In this document: piece after piece, positions 34,013 through 44,223 of the stretch | Layout of the letters: each line of letters begins with the position of its first letter | How positions within the stretch are numbered: position 1 is the stretch's first letter | Source of the DNA: Cellulomonas taurus | Lineage (GTDB): Bacteria; Actinomycetota; Actinomycetes; Actinomycetales; Cellulomonadaceae | Assembly (NCBI RefSeq): GCF_012931845.1 | Contig: NZ_CP051884.1 | Span: 2,170,001-2,234,000, forward strand | Length of the DNA: 64,000 nucleotides | Direction of reading: 5' to 3' | The notes under the pieces: generated by a model | What the model was told of the DNA's origin: nothing | What the model saw: the letters and a program-made list of their open reading frames with translations, nothing else | Database searches by the model: none | Translations under genes and position numbers: made by a program

Positions 34013-35347
34013 TCAGTCGCCGAACGGCCCGACCCGGACCACCGACCGCGGGCGGGAGGCCAGCTCGGCCGCCAGCTCCCGGACCTGTTCGGCGGTGACG
34101 GCGCGCAGCCGGTCGAGCGCCTCCTCGGTGGACAGCAGCTCGCCGTGCACCAGCTCGGACTTGCCGAGCCGGCTCATCCGCGACCCGGAGTCTTCCAGGT
34201 TCAGCACCAGCCCGCCGGACAGCTGACCGATCGAGCGCCGCAGCTCGGCGTCGGTGATGCCTCCGTCGGCCAGGCGCTCCCACTCGGCGATCAGCAGCTC
34301 GGTGACCTGGTCCACCTTGGCGGGGGTGCACCCGGCGTAGAGGCCGAAGACCCCGGTGTCGGCGTGCCCGGAGGCGAAGGAGTAGGTCGAGTACGCCAGA
34401 CCGCGCTTCTCCCGGATCTCCTGGAACAGCCGGGAGGACATCCCGCCGCCGAGGACCGCGTTCAGCACCGACAGCGTGAACCGGCGCGGGTCGGTGGCGG
34501 TGATCCCCACCCCGCCGACCAGGACGTTCGCCTGCTCGGTGCTGCGGGTGACGGTGACCCGGGTGCCACCGGCCGGGATCACCGCGGAGGTCGGCCCGGG
34601 GGCGGTCCGGCGACCGGCGGGGGCGAGACCGGACGGCAGCTCCCAGCCGCCGTCGGTCAGTGCCCGCACCACCTGGTCGGCCAGTGCGTCGTGATCCACC
34701 CCGCCCGCGGCGGTGACCACCAGGGTGTCGGGGCGGTAGTGCTGACGGTAGTGCTCCCACACCGCGTCGCGGGGCACCGCACGGATCGTGTCCGGCGTGC
34801 CACCGATCGGGCGACCCAGCTCGTGGTCGCCCAGGACTACCGAGGCGAAGCGCTCGTGCGCCACGTCGCTCGGGTCGTCGTCGTTCATCGCGAGCTCTTC
34901 GAGGATGACCCCGCGCTCGGTCTCCAGCTCGTCGGCGTCCAGCCGGGCGGAGGTGACCATGTCGGCGATCACGTCGGTCGCCATCGTCAGGTCCTCGTCG
35001 AGCACCCGTGCGTAGTAGCAGGTGTGCTCCTTGCCGGTGGCGGCGTTCGCCTCGCCACCGACCTCGTCGAACGCCTCGGCGATGTCCATCGCCGACCGCC
35101 GGGCGGTGCCCTTGAACAGCAGGTGCTCCAGGAAGTGCGTCGAGCCGTGGTGGCCGTCGCTCTCGTCCCGGGACCCGACACCGACCCAGGCGCCCACACT
35201 CACCGAGCGCATGCCGGGCACGCGCTCGGTGAGCAGGCGGACCCCGCCGGGCAGGACGGAACGACGGATGTCGTCACCGTCCTGCCCGGAATGGGTCAGC
35301 TCGGCCCCGGACTCACCCGGGGCGACGAGCGGAAGGTGCAGTGGCAC
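34013..35347 (-). CDS. M16 family zinc peptidase
   Basis: A 444-residue insulinase/MPP-like peptidase with the inverted zinc motif HFLEH at residues 71-75 and a downstream Glu in ERGVILEELAMN. The inactive-like C-terminal half contains GGGMSSRLFQEIREKRGLAYS. This family is encoded after pnp across Actinobacteria; its substrate is unknown. GTG 35347 lies one base after the pnp stop codon, implying coupling. No signal peptide is visible. Confidence 0.9.
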   Translation of the reverse strand: MPLHLPLVAPGESGAELTHSGQDGDDIRRSVLPGGVRLLTERVPGMRSVSVGAWVGVGSRDESDGHHGSTHFLEHLLFKGTARRSAMDIAEAFDEVGGEANAATGKEHTCYYARVLDEDLTMATDVIADMVTSARLDADELETERGVILEELAMNDDDPSDVAHERFASVVLGDHELGRPIGGTPDTIRAVPRDAVWEHYRQHYRPDTLVVTAAGGVDHDALADQVVRALTDGGWELPSGLAPAGRRTAPGPTSAVIPAGGTRVTVTRSTEQANVLVGGVGITATDPRRFTLSVLNAVLGGGMSSRLFQEIREKRGLAYSTYSFASGHADTGVFGLYAGCTPAKVDQVTELLIAEWERLADGGITDAELRRSIGQLSGGLVLNLEDSGSRMSRLGKSELVHGELLSTEEALDRLRAVTAEQVRELAAELASRPRSVVRVGPFGD

Positions 35348-35348
35348 G

Positions 35349-37568
35349 TCAGGCGTCGGCCTTCTCGTCCGAGGACTCGTCCGCTGCCTCTTCGACCACG
35401 GCGTGCAGCGAGAGCTTGCCGCGCGGGTCGATCTCGCCGATCTCGACCTGGACCTTCTGGCCGATCTTCAGCACGTCCTCGACGTTCTCCACCCGCTTGC
35501 CGCCGACCAGGCGACGGATCTGCGAGATGTGCAGCAGACCGTCCTTGCCCGGGGACAGGGAGACGAAGGCGCCGAAGGTCGTGGTCTTGACCACGGTGCC
35601 CACGAAGCGCTCGCCCACCTCGGGCATGTGCGGGTTGGCGATCGCGTTGATCGCCGCCCGCGCGGCCTCCGCCGACGGACCGTCGGTGGCGCCGATGTAG
35701 ACCGTGCCGTCGTCCTCGATGGAGATGTCGGCGCCGGTCTCCTCCTGGATCTGGTTGATCATCTTGCCCTTCGGGCCGATGACCTCGCCGATCTTGTCGA
35801 CCGGCACCTTCACCGAGATCACGCGCGGCGCGAACGGCGACATCTCGTCCGGGACGTCGATCGCCTCGTTCAGGACGTCGAGGATCGCCAGGCGAGCCTC
35901 CTTCGCCTGGGTCAGGGCGTCGGCGAGCACGGAGGCCGGGATGCCGTCCAGCTTGGTGTCGAGCTGGATCGCGGTGACGAAGTCGCGGGTACCCGCGACC
36001 TTGAAGTCCATGTCACCGAAGGCGTCCTCGGCACCGAGGATGTCGGTCAGCGCGGCGTAGCGCGTCTGGCCGTCGACGGTGTCGGACACCAGGCCCATCG
36101 CGATACCGGCGACCGGGGCGCGCAGCGGCACACCGGCGTTCAGCAGCGACAGGGTGCTGGCGCAGACCGAGCCCATCGAGGTGGACCCGTTGGAGCCGAG
36201 GGCCTCGGAGACCTGACGGATCGCGTAGGGGAACTCCTCGCGGCTGGGCAGCACGGGCATGATCGCCCGCTCGGCCAGCGCGCCGTGACCGATCTCGCGG
36301 CGCTTCGGCGAACCCACCCGACCGGTCTCACCGGTGGAGTAGGGCGGGAAGTTGTAGTTGTGCATGTACCGCTTGCGGGTCTCCGGGGACAGCGTGTCCA
36401 GCTGCTGCTCCATCCGGAGCATGTTCAGCGTGGTGACACCCATGATCTGGGTCTCGCCGCGCTCGAACAGCGCCGAGCCGTGCACGCGGGGCAGGACCTC
36501 GACCTCGGCGGACAGGGTGCGGATGTCCCGCAGGCCACGCCCGTCGATCCGGAAGCCGTCGGTCAGGATCCGCTGGCGGATGACCTTCTTGGTCACGGCG
36601 CGGACCGCGGCGGACAGCTCCTTCTCGCGACCCTCGAACTGGGCTGCCAGCTCGTCCAGGACCTCGGCCTTGACCTCGTCCTGACGGGACTCGCGGGACT
36701 GCTTGTCGGCGATGGACATCGCCTCGTGCAGCTTGGCCTCGGCGGCCTTCTCCACGGCGGCGTACGCGTCCGGCTGGTAGTCCGGGAAGGTCGGGAACTC
36801 CCGCACCTCCTTGGCGGCCTGGGCGGCCAGCTGCTGCTGCGCCTCGACCAGGGCCTTGATGAAGGGCTTGGAGGCCTCGAGGCCCTGGGCCACGATCTCC
36901 TCGGTCGGCGCGACGCCGCCCTCGTCCTTGATCAGGTTCCAGGACTTCTCCGGCGCCTCGGCCTCGATCATGGCGATCGCCACGTCGTCACCGACGACAC
37001 GACCGGCCACGACGATCTCGAAGGTGGCGCGCTCCCGCTCGGTGTACCGGGGGAAGGCGACCCACTGGCCGTCGATCAGCGCGATCCGCACCGCACCGAC
37101 CGGGCCGGAGAACGGCAGGCCGGAGATCTGGGTGGAGATCGACGCGGCGTTGATCGCCAGGACGTCGTAGGCGTCGTCCGGGTGGATCGCCAGCACGGTG
37201 ATGACGACCTGGACCTCGTTGCGCAGGCCCTTGACGAACAGCGGGCGCAGCGGGCGGTCGATCAGGCGGCAGGCCAGGATCGCGTCGGTGGACGGGCGAC
37301 CCTCGCGGCGGAAGAACGAGCCGGGGATCTTGCCGGCGGCGTACTGCCGCTCCTCGACGTCCACCGTCAGCGGGAAGAAGTCGAACTGGTCCTTGGGGTG
37401 CTTGCCCGCCGTGGTGGCCGACAGCAGGGCGGTCTCGCCGTCGAGGTAGGCCATCGCGGAACCGGCGGCCTGCTTGGCCAGCCGACCGGTCTCGAAGCGG
37501 ACGGTACGGGTGCCGAACGTGCCGTTGTCAATGACGGCCTCGGCGAACTGGATCTCGGGACCCTCCAC
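35349..37568 (-). CDS. pnp: Polyribonucleotide nucleotidyltransferase
   Basis: A 739-residue PNPase, the phosphorolytic 3'-5' exonuclease and RNA-tailing enzyme. There are two RNase PH domains separated by a helical domain, with catalytic-core segments [20 protein letters not shown] and [18 protein letters not shown] domain ([18 protein letters not shown]) and an S1 domain ([28 protein letters not shown]) follow. GTG 37568 has AAGGAGG six bases upstream. rpsO lies upstream, separated by a large hairpin, and a second hairpin sits in the pnp leader. Confidence 0.96.
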   Translation of the reverse strand: MEGPEIQFAEAVIDNGTFGTRTVRFETGRLAKQAAGSAMAYLDGETALLSATTAGKHPKDQFDFFPLTVDVEERQYAAGKIPGSFFRREGRPSTDAILACRLIDRPLRPLFVKGLRNEVQVVITVLAIHPDDAYDVLAINAASISTQISGLPFSGPVGAVRIALIDGQWVAFPRYTERERATFEIVVAGRVVGDDVAIAMIEAEAPEKSWNLIKDEGGVAPTEEIVAQGLEASKPFIKALVEAQQQLAAQAAKEVREFPTFPDYQPDAYAAVEKAAEAKLHEAMSIADKQSRESRQDEVKAEVLDELAAQFEGREKELSAAVRAVTKKVIRQRILTDGFRIDGRGLRDIRTLSAEVEVLPRVHGSALFERGETQIMGVTTLNMLRMEQQLDTLSPETRKRYMHNYNFPPYSTGETGRVGSPKRREIGHGALAERAIMPVLPSREEFPYAIRQVSEALGSNGSTSMGSVCASTLSLLNAGVPLRAPVAGIAMGLVSDTVDGQTRYAALTDILGAEDAFGDMDFKVAGTRDFVTAIQLDTKLDGIPASVLADALTQAKEARLAILDVLNEAIDVPDEMSPFAPRVISVKVPVDKIGEVIGPKGKMINQIQEETGADISIEDDGTVYIGATDGPSAEAARAAINAIANPHMPEVGERFVGTVVKTTTFGAFVSLSPGKDGLLHISQIRRLVGGKRVENVEDVLKIGQKVQVEIGEIDPRGKLSLHAVVEEAADESSDEKADA

Positions 37569-37624
37569 GGGTGCCCTCCTTCGGGTTCGTGAGCGCCCTG
37601 GCCACGGCGGTCTTCGATCGAGGT

Positions 37625-37645
37625 CCACGGAGACGTGCTCCGTGG
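37625..37645 (-). promoter_or_regulatory. Hairpin in the pnp leader
   Basis: An 8-bp perfect stem CCACGGAG/CTCCGTGG with a 5-base loop lies 57 bases before the pnp GTG. PNPase genes in other bacteria are autoregulated through a leader hairpin; that role here is inference. Confidence 0.45.
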
Positions 37646-37730
37646 CCCACTACCGAGGACCGGACGAGACCGAACGGGGCGCTCGGGGTGTTTCGAGTGA
37701 AGCGCCCGGGGTATCCGACCCCTGACGCAG

Positions 37731-37766
37731 GACCAGCCCGGACCCCGTGTGGGGTCCGGGCTGGTC
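37731..37766 (-). terminator. rpsO terminator or rpsO-pnp processing hairpin
   Basis: A 16-bp perfect stem (37731-37746 with 37751-37766) and a GTGT loop lie six bases after the rpsO stop codon. There is no T-run. It should end most rpsO transcripts or block exonucleases. Confidence 0.85.
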
Positions 37767-37772
37767 AGGCGA

Positions 37773-38042
37773 TCATCGCCGCAGGCCGAGGCGCTCGATC
37801 AGCGCGCGGTAGCGGGTGATGTCGGTCTTCTGCAGGTACGCCTGGAGCCGACGACGCTGGCCGACCAGCAGCAGCAGGCCGCGCCGGCTGTGGTGGTCGT
37901 GCTTGTGCTCCTTGAGGTGCTCGTTCAGGTCGTTGATCCGCCGGGTCAGCAGCGCGATCTGGACCTCCGGGGAGCCGGTGTCACCCTCGTGGGTGGCGTA
38001 CTCGGCGATGATGGACTTCTTGGTGTCGATGTCGAGGGGCAC
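37773..38042 (-). CDS. rpsO: 30S ribosomal protein S15
   Basis: An 89-residue S15, the primary 16S rRNA-binding protein of the platform. [14 protein letters not shown] and the [20 protein letters not shown] signature are intact and the length is normal. GTG 38042 has AAGGAG four bases upstream. ribF lies 91 bases upstream and pnp downstream, the conserved order. Confidence 0.97.
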   Translation of the reverse strand: MPLDIDTKKSIIAEYATHEGDTGSPEVQIALLTRRINDLNEHLKEHKHDHHSRRGLLLLVGQRRRLQAYLQKTDITRYRALIERLGLRR

Positions 38043-38133
38043 GACTCTCCTTGAAATTCGTTGCGCGGTGCTCCGGGGCAGGTCCACCCGGGCGCTCTCG
38101 GTCCGCGGCCGTTCTGACGGCGATGCAACCTTA

Positions 38134-39150
38134 TCAGTTGGGCGCGTCGGAGGCGCCGAGCACCTCGCGCACCCCGTCGACGTCGACGTGCATCTGCTCG
38201 ATCAACGCGTCGATGTCGGTGAACCGCAGCGTCGGCCGCATCCGGGCGACGAACTCCAGCACCACCTGGGCGCCGTAGAGGTCGAGGTCGGTGCGATCGA
38301 GCACATAGGCCTCCACCCGCCGCTGCGCCCCGTCGAAGGTCGGGTTGGTGCCGACCGAGATCGCGGCCGGCAACGGCGCGCAGGCGGCGGACGGAGCCGT
38401 CGCGTCCTGCGCCGCACCGTCCGGCCGCACCACCCGCAGCCACCCGGCGTAGACGCCGTCGGCGGGGACCATGCCCTCGGCCTCCGGCTCCAGGTTCGCG
38501 GTCGGGAAGCCGAGCTCACGTCCCCGGGCGTCGCCGTGCACGATCACGCCGCGCATCCGGTGCGGATGGCCCAGCACCCTCTGCGCCGCCCGCACGTCGC
38601 CCGCGGCCAACAGTTCGCGCACCCAGGTGGAGGACCAGCGCCGGTCACCCTCCTCGGCTGCCGTGGCATCCGGGGCGCCGGTCACGTCCTCGATCACCCG
38701 GACGGTGAAGCCGAACCGCTCCCCCAGTGCCCGCATCGTGTCCAGGTCACCGGCATTGTCCCGACCGAAGCGCACGTCCCGGCCGACCACGACGGTGCGC
38801 GCCCGCAGCCCGTCGACCAGGTAGCCCCGCACGAACTCCTCCGGGGTCTGCCGGGCGAAGTCCAGGGTGTAGTCCACCAGGAGCACCGCGTCCAAGCCGG
38901 TCTCCGCCAGCAGTTCCAGCCGGTCGGCGTCGCCGGTCAGCAGCGGCGGAGCGGTCTCCGGCCGGTGCACCCGCTGCGGGTGCGGGGTGAAGGTGATCGC
39001 CACGGTGGCCAGGCCCGCGGTCCGGGCGTCGTCGATCATCCGCGCCAGCACGCTGCGGTGCCCCCGGTGCACGCCGTCGAAGTTCCCGATGGTCACCACC
39101 GACGGTCCGAAGTCCTCGGGCACCTGCCCGAGTCCGGTCCAGCACTGCAC
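38134..39150 (-). CDS. ribF: Bifunctional riboflavin kinase / FAD synthetase
   Basis: A 338-residue enzyme that phosphorylates riboflavin and adenylylates FMN to FAD. The N-terminal nucleotidyltransferase has [14 protein letters not shown] at about residues 19-32. The C-terminal kinase has [11 protein letters not shown] and [12 protein letters not shown] 39150 has GGAG six bases upstream. Longer in-frame starts add a low-complexity segment. An insertion rich in Ala ([15 protein letters not shown]) interrupts the kinase region. The 178-base gap to truB shows a GGCAGACGGACA-type direct repeat but no clear promoter. Confidence 0.93.
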   Translation of the reverse strand: MQCWTGLGQVPEDFGPSVVTIGNFDGVHRGHRSVLARMIDDARTAGLATVAITFTPHPQRVHRPETAPPLLTGDADRLELLAETGLDAVLLVDYTLDFARQTPEEFVRGYLVDGLRARTVVVGRDVRFGRDNAGDLDTMRALGERFGFTVRVIEDVTGAPDATAAEEGDRRWSSTWVRELLAAGDVRAAQRVLGHPHRMRGVIVHGDARGRELGFPTANLEPEAEGMVPADGVYAGWLRVVRPDGAAQDATAPSAACAPLPAAISVGTNPTFDGAQRRVEAYVLDRTDLDLYGAQVVLEFVARMRPTLRFTDIDALIEQMHVDVDGVREVLGASDAPN

Positions 39151-39328
39151 GCGCTGCTCCACTCTCTGTCCGTCTGCCTGTCCGTCTGCGGGAACGTCCA
39201 CCGCCGGTCCGTCCGCCGCGACCGTCCGGGCCGCCACGCTCACGCGATCGGCCCCGGTGGACACGGCGTGGCCCGACCCGGCGACCGTTCCAGCCCGGGT
39301 AAGCCTGCCACGCCGATCCGGATGCGTG

Positions 39329-40324
39329 TCACGACCCGGCGAAGACCAGCACCGGCCGCGCCTGCGGACCGCGGTCCTCGATCAGCGCCACCAGCGTCCC
39401 GTCGGGTGCGATCGCCGCCACGGTGCGCTCGGCGCCGTCCACCCCGCTGGGCGCGATCCGCTGGCCGTGCCCCAGCGCGCGGGCCTCGTCCGCCGTCAGG
39501 TCACGGGTCGGGAAGGTGGCCCGCGCCGCCTCGGCCAGCGGCAGGGTGTCGACCGGAGTGTCCATCGGCCACTCCTCCAGCTCCGCCAGCGACCGGGCGG
39601 CGGTGATCGGATAGCCGCCCACCCGGGTCCGGCGCAGCATGGTCAGGTGTCCGCCGACCCCGAGCGCGGCACCGAGGTCGCGGGCCAGCGCGCGGATGTA
39701 GGTGCCGGAGGAGCAGACCACGCGCACGTCGACGTCCACCGCGTCGCCGCCGACCCGGATGTCGCCGACCTCGAACTCGTGCACCGTCACCGGCCGAGCG
39801 GCCAGCTGCACGTCCTCGCCGGCGCGCACCCGGGCGTAGGCGCGCTGACCGTCCACCTTGATCGCGCTGACCGCGCTGGGCACCTGCTGGATCGCCCCGG
39901 TCAGCTCCGCCACCGCCGCCGTCAGCCCCGCCGGGACCGCCGTGACCGGCACCCGGGACACCGATTCGCCCTCGGCGTCGTCCGTGGTGGTCGACTCGCC
40001 CAGCCGGATCGTCGCCCGGTACTCCTTGTCCGCCCCGGTCACCCAGGTGAGCAGCCGGGTGGCCCGACCGACCCCAAGCACCAGCACGCCGGTGGCCATC
40101 GGGTCCAGGGTCCCCGCGTGCCCCACCTTGCGGGTCCCCGCCAGCCACCGGGCCTTGGCGACCACGTCGTGACTGGTCCAGCCGGCCGGCTTGTCGACGA
40201 TCAGCAGACCGTCGGCCGCGGTCGGGCGACGGGGCCGATCCGGCCGACGGTCGCGCTGGTCACGCTGGTCGCGCTGGTCGCGCTGGTCGCGCTGGTCGCG
40301 CTGGTCGCGCTGGTCAGCGGGCAT
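39329..40324 (-). CDS. truB: tRNA pseudouridine(55) synthase
   Basis: A 331-residue TruB that makes pseudouridine 55 in the tRNA T-loop. The catalytic Asp lies in [17 protein letters not shown], preceded by [12 protein letters not shown], with [12 protein letters not shown] and a C-terminal PUA-like region. The N-terminus is extended by MPA followed by seven exact Asp-Gln-Arg repeats (40253-40315), which are not part of the family. The ATG at 40324 overlaps the end of rbfA by 11 bases and lacks a clear ribosome site, so coupling is likely. Confidence 0.94.
   Translation of the reverse strand: MPADQRDQRDQRDQRDQRDQRDQRDRRPDRPRRPTAADGLLIVDKPAGWTSHDVVAKARWLAGTRKVGHAGTLDPMATGVLVLGVGRATRLLTWVTGADKEYRATIRLGESTTTDDAEGESVSRVPVTAVPAGLTAAVAELTGAIQQVPSAVSAIKVDGQRAYARVRAGEDVQLAARPVTVHEFEVGDIRVGGDAVDVDVRVVCSSGTYIRALARDLGAALGVGGHLTMLRRTRVGGYPITAARSLAELEEWPMDTPVDTLPLAEAARATFPTRDLTADEARALGHGQRIAPSGVDGAERTVAAIAPDGTLVALIEDRGPQARPVLVFAGS
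40253..40315 (-). repeat. 9-bp coding repeat (seven Asp-Gln-Arg units) in truB
   Basis: Seven in-frame copies of GACCAGCGC encode a charged N-terminal extension of TruB. The near-identical units indicate recent expansion. Confidence 0.9.
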
Positions 40325-40766
40325 CGTCGTCGAGGTCGTCCTCGTCGTCGGCGGGCTTCTTGTACGGGTCCGCGTCGCCGGCGTAGGTCGCCTGGGCGGC
40401 CAGCGCCTCCAGCTCCTTGTCCCGGCGCGCTGCCTCCAGGAGGGCGGCGTCCAGGTGGGCGGCGGTCTCCGGCACGGCGTCCAGGACGAACTCCAGCGTC
40501 GGGGTCAGGCGCACGCCCAGCTGCTTGCCGACCTCGGAGCGGATCAGACCGGTGGCGCTCTTGAGGGCCGCCGCGCTGCCCTGCCGTGCCTCCTCGTCGC
40601 CGAACACCGTGTAGAACACGCTGGCGTGCTGCAGGTCGCCGGTCACCCGGACGTCGGTGACGGTGACGAAGCCGAGGCGCGGGTCCTTGATCCGGGTGTC
40701 GATCATCTGCGCGACGACCTGCTGGATCCGGTCGGCGACCTTGCGTGCCCGGGGGTGGTCCACCAT
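40314..40766 (-). CDS. rbfA: Ribosome-binding factor A
   Basis: A 150-residue KH-type 30S maturation factor. [45 protein letters not shown] and [21 protein letters not shown] are typical. The C-terminal 20 residues are acidic ([11 protein letters not shown]). The ATG at 40766 is preceded by an AGAGAG purine run. truB starts inside its last codons. Confidence 0.95.
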   Translation of the reverse strand: MVDHPRARKVADRIQQVVAQMIDTRIKDPRLGFVTVTDVRVTGDLQHASVFYTVFGDEEARQGSAAALKSATGLIRSEVGKQLGVRLTPTLEFVLDAVPETAAHLDAALLEAARRDKELEALAAQATYAGDADPYKKPADDEDDLDDDAR

Positions 40767-40821
40767 GACTGCTCTCTCTTTCCTACGTCAGTGCTGTTCG
40801 GAGGATCTTCCCCCGGACGAC

Positions 40822-40866
40822 GGCGGGCCCGCACCTCACGCCGAGCGGCGCGGGTACGGGCCCACC
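40822..40866 (-). terminator. Hairpin between infB and rbfA
   Basis: In the minus-strand RNA a 14-bp stem with two G-U pairs (40853-40866 with 40822-40835) encloses a 17-base loop. It lies 10 bases after the infB stop codon. As DNA on the other strand the two G-U positions would be mismatches, which supports a minus-strand function. Confidence 0.7.
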
Positions 40867-40876
40867 GGTGAGCCGG

Positions 40877-43723
40877 TCAGACGCGCGGCTTCTCGCGCAT
40901 CTCCCAGGTCTCGATGACGTCACCCTCGCGGATGTCGTTGTACGACCCGAGGCCGATACCGCACTCGTAGCCCTCGCGGACCTCGACGGCGTCGTCCTTG
41001 AAGCGCTTCAGCGAGTCGATGGTCAGGTTGTCCCCGATCACCTTGCCGTCGCGGAGCACCCGGGCCTTGCTGTTCCGGCGGATCTCCCCGGAGCGGACCA
41101 GCGAACCGGCGATGTTCCCGGCCTTGGAGGAGCGGAAGACCTCGCGCACCTCGGCGGTACCGAGCTGCACCTCCTCGTACTCCGGCTTGAGCATGCCCTT
41201 GAGGGCCGCCTCGACGTCGTCGATCGCCGCGTAGATGACCGAGTAGAACTTGACCTCGACACCCTCGCGGTCCGCCAGCTCCTCGACCCGCTCACCGAAC
41301 TTGACGTTGAAGCCGATGATCACGGCGTTGTCCACCGTGGCCAGGTTCACGTCGTTCTGGGTGATCGCGCCGACGCCGCGGTGGATCACGCGCAGGTCGA
41401 CCTCCTCGCCCACGTCGATCTTGAGCAGCGCATCCTCCAGGGCCTCGACGGCACCGGAGACGTCACCCTTGATGACCAGGTTGAGGGTCTCGACCTTGCC
41501 CAGCTCGAGCGCCTTGGTGAAGTCCTCGAGGCTGATCCGCTTGCGGCGCTTGGCCAGCAGGGCGGCACGCTCGGCGGCCTCACGCTTCTCGGCGATCTGA
41601 CGGGCGGTGCGCTCGTCCGGAGCCACCAGGAAGGTGTCACCGGCACTCGGCACGGACGCCAGACCCAGGACCTGCACCGGACGGGCCGGGCCCGCCTCGG
41701 TCAGCGCGTTGCCGTGCTCGTCGAACATCGCACGGACACGACCGTGGGCGGTGCCGGCGACGATCGCGTCACCGACGTGCAGCGTGCCGGACTGGACCAG
41801 GACGGTGGCCACGGAACCGCGACCCTTGTCCAGGTTGGCCTCGATCGCCACACCACGCGCGTCCTTGTCGGGGTTCGCCCGCAGGTCGAGCGCCGCGTCG
41901 GCGGTCAGCAGGACGGCCTCCAGCAGCTGGTCGATGCCCATCCGCTGGCGGGCCGACACGTCGACGAACATGGTGTCGCCGCCGTACTCCTCGGCCACCA
42001 GGTTGTACTCGGTGAGCTGCTGACGGATCTTCGCCGGGTTGGCGTCCTCCTTGTCGACCTTGTTCACCGCGACCACGATCGGCACACCGGCCGCCTGGGC
42101 GTGGTTCAGAGCCTCGACGGTCTGCGGCATCACGCCGTCGTCCGCCGCGACCACCAGGATCGCGATGTCGGTCACCTGGGCACCACGGGCACGCATGGCG
42201 GTGAACGCCTCGTGACCCGGGGTGTCGATGAAGGTGATCGGACGCTCGACGCCCTCGTGCTCGGCACGCACCTGGTAGGCACCGATGTGCTGGGTGATCC
42301 CACCCGCCTCACCGGCCACCACGTCGGTGGACCGGATGGCGTCCAGCAGCTTCGTCTTACCGTGGTCGACGTGACCCATGACGGTCACGACCGGCGGACG
42401 GGCCTGCAGCTGCGAGTCGTCCTCGTCGGCCAGCTCCTGGTCCAGGTCGATGTCGAAGGAACCGAGCAGCTCCCGGTCCTCCTCCTCCGCCGAGACCATC
42501 TCGACCCGGTAGCCGAGCTCGGCCGCCAGGGTCCCGAAGGTGTCCTCGTCCAGGGACTGGGTGGCCGTGGCCATCTCGCCCAGGTGGAACAGGACGGTGA
42601 CCAGCGACGCCGGGTTCGCGTCGATCTTGTCCGCGAAGTCGTTCAGCGAGGCGCCGTGACGCAGGCGGATGACCGTGGAGCCGTTGCCCCGGGGCACCTG
42701 CACGCCGCCGAGCGACGGCGCCTGCATCTGCTCGAATTCCTGACGCTTCGCGCGCTTCGACTTCCGGCCTCGGACCGGACGGCCCCCGGCGCGCCCGAAG
42801 GCACCCTGGGTGCTGCCACGACCACCGGCACCGCGGGGACCGCCGCCACCGCCACCGGGACGACCGGCGAAACCGCCACCGCCACCGGGACGACCGGCGC
42901 CACCGCCGCCGTAACCACCACCGCCACCCGGACGGCCACCGCCGCCGGGACGGGCCGGACGCTCACCCGGACGACCCACCCCACTGGTGGACCGACCCGG
43001 CATCATGCCCGGGTTCGGACGGGCGCCGCCGCCGGGGCGCGGAGCCGCCGGACGCGGGCCACCCGGACGGGGACCGCCCGGACGCGGGCCACCGGAACGC
43101 TCGCCACCACCGGCAGCGCCGGCCTGAGCCGCGGGGGCCTCGGAACGACGCTCACCCGGGCGGGGCATGCCCTGCGAGGAGGCGAACGGGTTGTTGCCCG
43201 GACGCGGTGCACGCTCGCCACCGGAGCGCGATCCGCCGGAGCGGGGCATGCCCTGGGACGGCGCGAACGGGTTGTTGCCCGGACGGGGGCCGCTGGGACG
43301 CGGCGCGCCCGGACGGGGTGCACGGCCCTCACCGGAGTCCGCGGCCGGGGCCGGGGTCTCCGCGGGGGCGGCGGGTGCCGGCTTGGGGGCCGGTGCGGGC
43401 TTGCTCGGGGCCGGGGTGGCGGCCGGTGCCGAAGCGGCAGCCGGAGCTGCCTCGGCGGCCGGTGCCTCGGCCGGGGTGGCGGGTGCCGGTGCCGCGGCAG
43501 CGGGCTTCGCAGCCGGCTTGGGCGCAGGCTTCGGCTTGGACTCCGCCTTGCTGTCGCCGCCTCCGGCGGCCGGGTAGGTGTCCCGCAGCTTGCGGACCAC
43601 CGGCGGCTCGATCGTCGAGGACGCCGAGCGCACGAACTCACCGAGTTCGTTCAGCTTGGTCATGAGGGTCTTGCTATCAACGCCGAGCTCCTTGGCGAGC
43701 TCGTAGACGCGGACCTTGGCCAC
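40877..43723 (-). CDS. infB: Translation initiation factor IF-2
   Basis: A 948-residue IF-2. An IF2_N domain ([20 protein letters not shown]) is followed by about 300 low-complexity residues. These are first Pro/Ala/Lys-rich, then Gly/Arg/Pro-rich with GGGGYGGGG-type runs, and contain two near-identical copies of an N-N-P-F-A-x-S-Q-G-M-P-R segment. The GTPase has G1 GHVDHGKT, G3 DTPGHEAF and G4 NKVDK, then domains II-IV with ADNVKVE-like [14 protein letters not shown] 43723 has GGGAGAG just upstream. An unusual leader precedes it. Confidence 0.97.
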   Translation of the reverse strand: MAKVRVYELAKELGVDSKTLMTKLNELGEFVRSASSTIEPPVVRKLRDTYPAAGGGDSKAESKPKPAPKPAAKPAAAAPAPATPAEAPAAEAAPAAASAPAATPAPSKPAPAPKPAPAAPAETPAPAADSGEGRAPRPGAPRPSGPRPGNNPFAPSQGMPRSGGSRSGGERAPRPGNNPFASSQGMPRPGERRSEAPAAQAGAAGGGERSGGPRPGGPRPGGPRPAAPRPGGGARPNPGMMPGRSTSGVGRPGERPARPGGGGRPGGGGGYGGGGAGRPGGGGGFAGRPGGGGGGPRGAGGRGSTQGAFGRAGGRPVRGRKSKRAKRQEFEQMQAPSLGGVQVPRGNGSTVIRLRHGASLNDFADKIDANPASLVTVLFHLGEMATATQSLDEDTFGTLAAELGYRVEMVSAEEEDRELLGSFDIDLDQELADEDDSQLQARPPVVTVMGHVDHGKTKLLDAIRSTDVVAGEAGGITQHIGAYQVRAEHEGVERPITFIDTPGHEAFTAMRARGAQVTDIAILVVAADDGVMPQTVEALNHAQAAGVPIVVAVNKVDKEDANPAKIRQQLTEYNLVAEEYGGDTMFVDVSARQRMGIDQLLEAVLLTADAALDLRANPDKDARGVAIEANLDKGRGSVATVLVQSGTLHVGDAIVAGTAHGRVRAMFDEHGNALTEAGPARPVQVLGLASVPSAGDTFLVAPDERTARQIAEKREAAERAALLAKRRKRISLEDFTKALELGKVETLNLVIKGDVSGAVEALEDALLKIDVGEEVDLRVIHRGVGAITQNDVNLATVDNAVIIGFNVKFGERVEELADREGVEVKFYSVIYAAIDDVEAALKGMLKPEYEEVQLGTAEVREVFRSSKAGNIAGSLVRSGEIRRNSKARVLRDGKVIGDNLTIDSLKRFKDDAVEVREGYECGIGLGSYNDIREGDVIETWEMREKPRV

Positions 43724-43766
43724 ATCTCTCCCTGTCTCGGTCCGCCCGGACAGGGTCGGACCGTCG

Positions 43767-43814
43767 TTAGTGCTGGGTACTCATCGCTGGGTACTCATCG
43801 GTAGGTGCTCATCG
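43767..43814 (-). repeat. 14-bp triplicate forming overlapping five-codon reading frames in the infB leader
   Basis: Three 14-base units (43773-43814) each contain an ATG. On the minus strand they create MSTYR (43812-43795), MSTQR (43798-43781) and MSTQH (43784-43767). Each stop codon overlaps the next ATG as ATGA. The infB start lies 44 bases further on. No ribosome site is obvious for the first. Confidence 0.6.
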
Positions 43815-43891
43815 GGCAGCCATCGGCTCTCGACCCGCTTCCCATGTCGACGGTGCTCCCGGCCACCGGAGGTCCCGGTGACCGATGCTCC

Positions 43892-44188
43892 TCATGCCCC
43901 GAGGTGCCGGTGCACCGCTGTGAGATCCACCGGCCCTGCGATCCGCAGGGCTCGGGGAAACGCACGACGGCGCTCGGCGAGCTCGAGGCAATGAGGTTCG
44001 GGGTGTAGCCACGCCCCCCGGCCCGGCAGCGACCGCGTCACGTCCACCACCAGCACCCGGGGCTCGGCCTCGGTGGTGGTGGGCGTGGCGACGACCCGCG
44101 TCAGGGCCGACCTCGGGCCGATCTGGCGGCATCCCACGCAGGTGCGGACAGGATTCGACCTGCCGCGCTCACGGGGAATGCCGGACAT
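43892..44188 (-). CDS. YlxR family RNA-binding protein (DUF448)
   Basis: A 98-residue basic protein of the YlxR/DUF448 family. The signature RTCVGCRQIGPRSALTRVV lies near residue 16, and GRGAWLHPEPHCLELAERRRAFPRAL follows. YlxR proteins bind RNA, and some act on RNase P. It sits between nusA and infB as in most Gram-positive bacteria. The ATG at 44188 has a moderate AGG site; GTG 44203 would add five residues. Confidence 0.88.
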   Translation of the reverse strand: MSGIPRERGRSNPVRTCVGCRQIGPRSALTRVVATPTTTEAEPRVLVVDVTRSLPGRGAWLHPEPHCLELAERRRAFPRALRIAGPVDLTAVHRHLGA

Positions 44189-44223
44189 GACCTGCCCAGC
44201 CACGTCGAGTCTAGCGCGCGAGG

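Noticed and set aside
39151-39328. A promoter or regulatory repeat in front of ribF (12-base repeat near 39168-39191).
   Set aside because: The repeat is short and imperfect and no -10/-35 pair stands out; a flavin riboswitch pattern is not visible.
40868-43804. A 978-codon rightward frame opposite infB.
   Set aside because: It is a mirror of the infB codon bias, with Thr/Gly-rich low complexity opposite the IF-2 linker.
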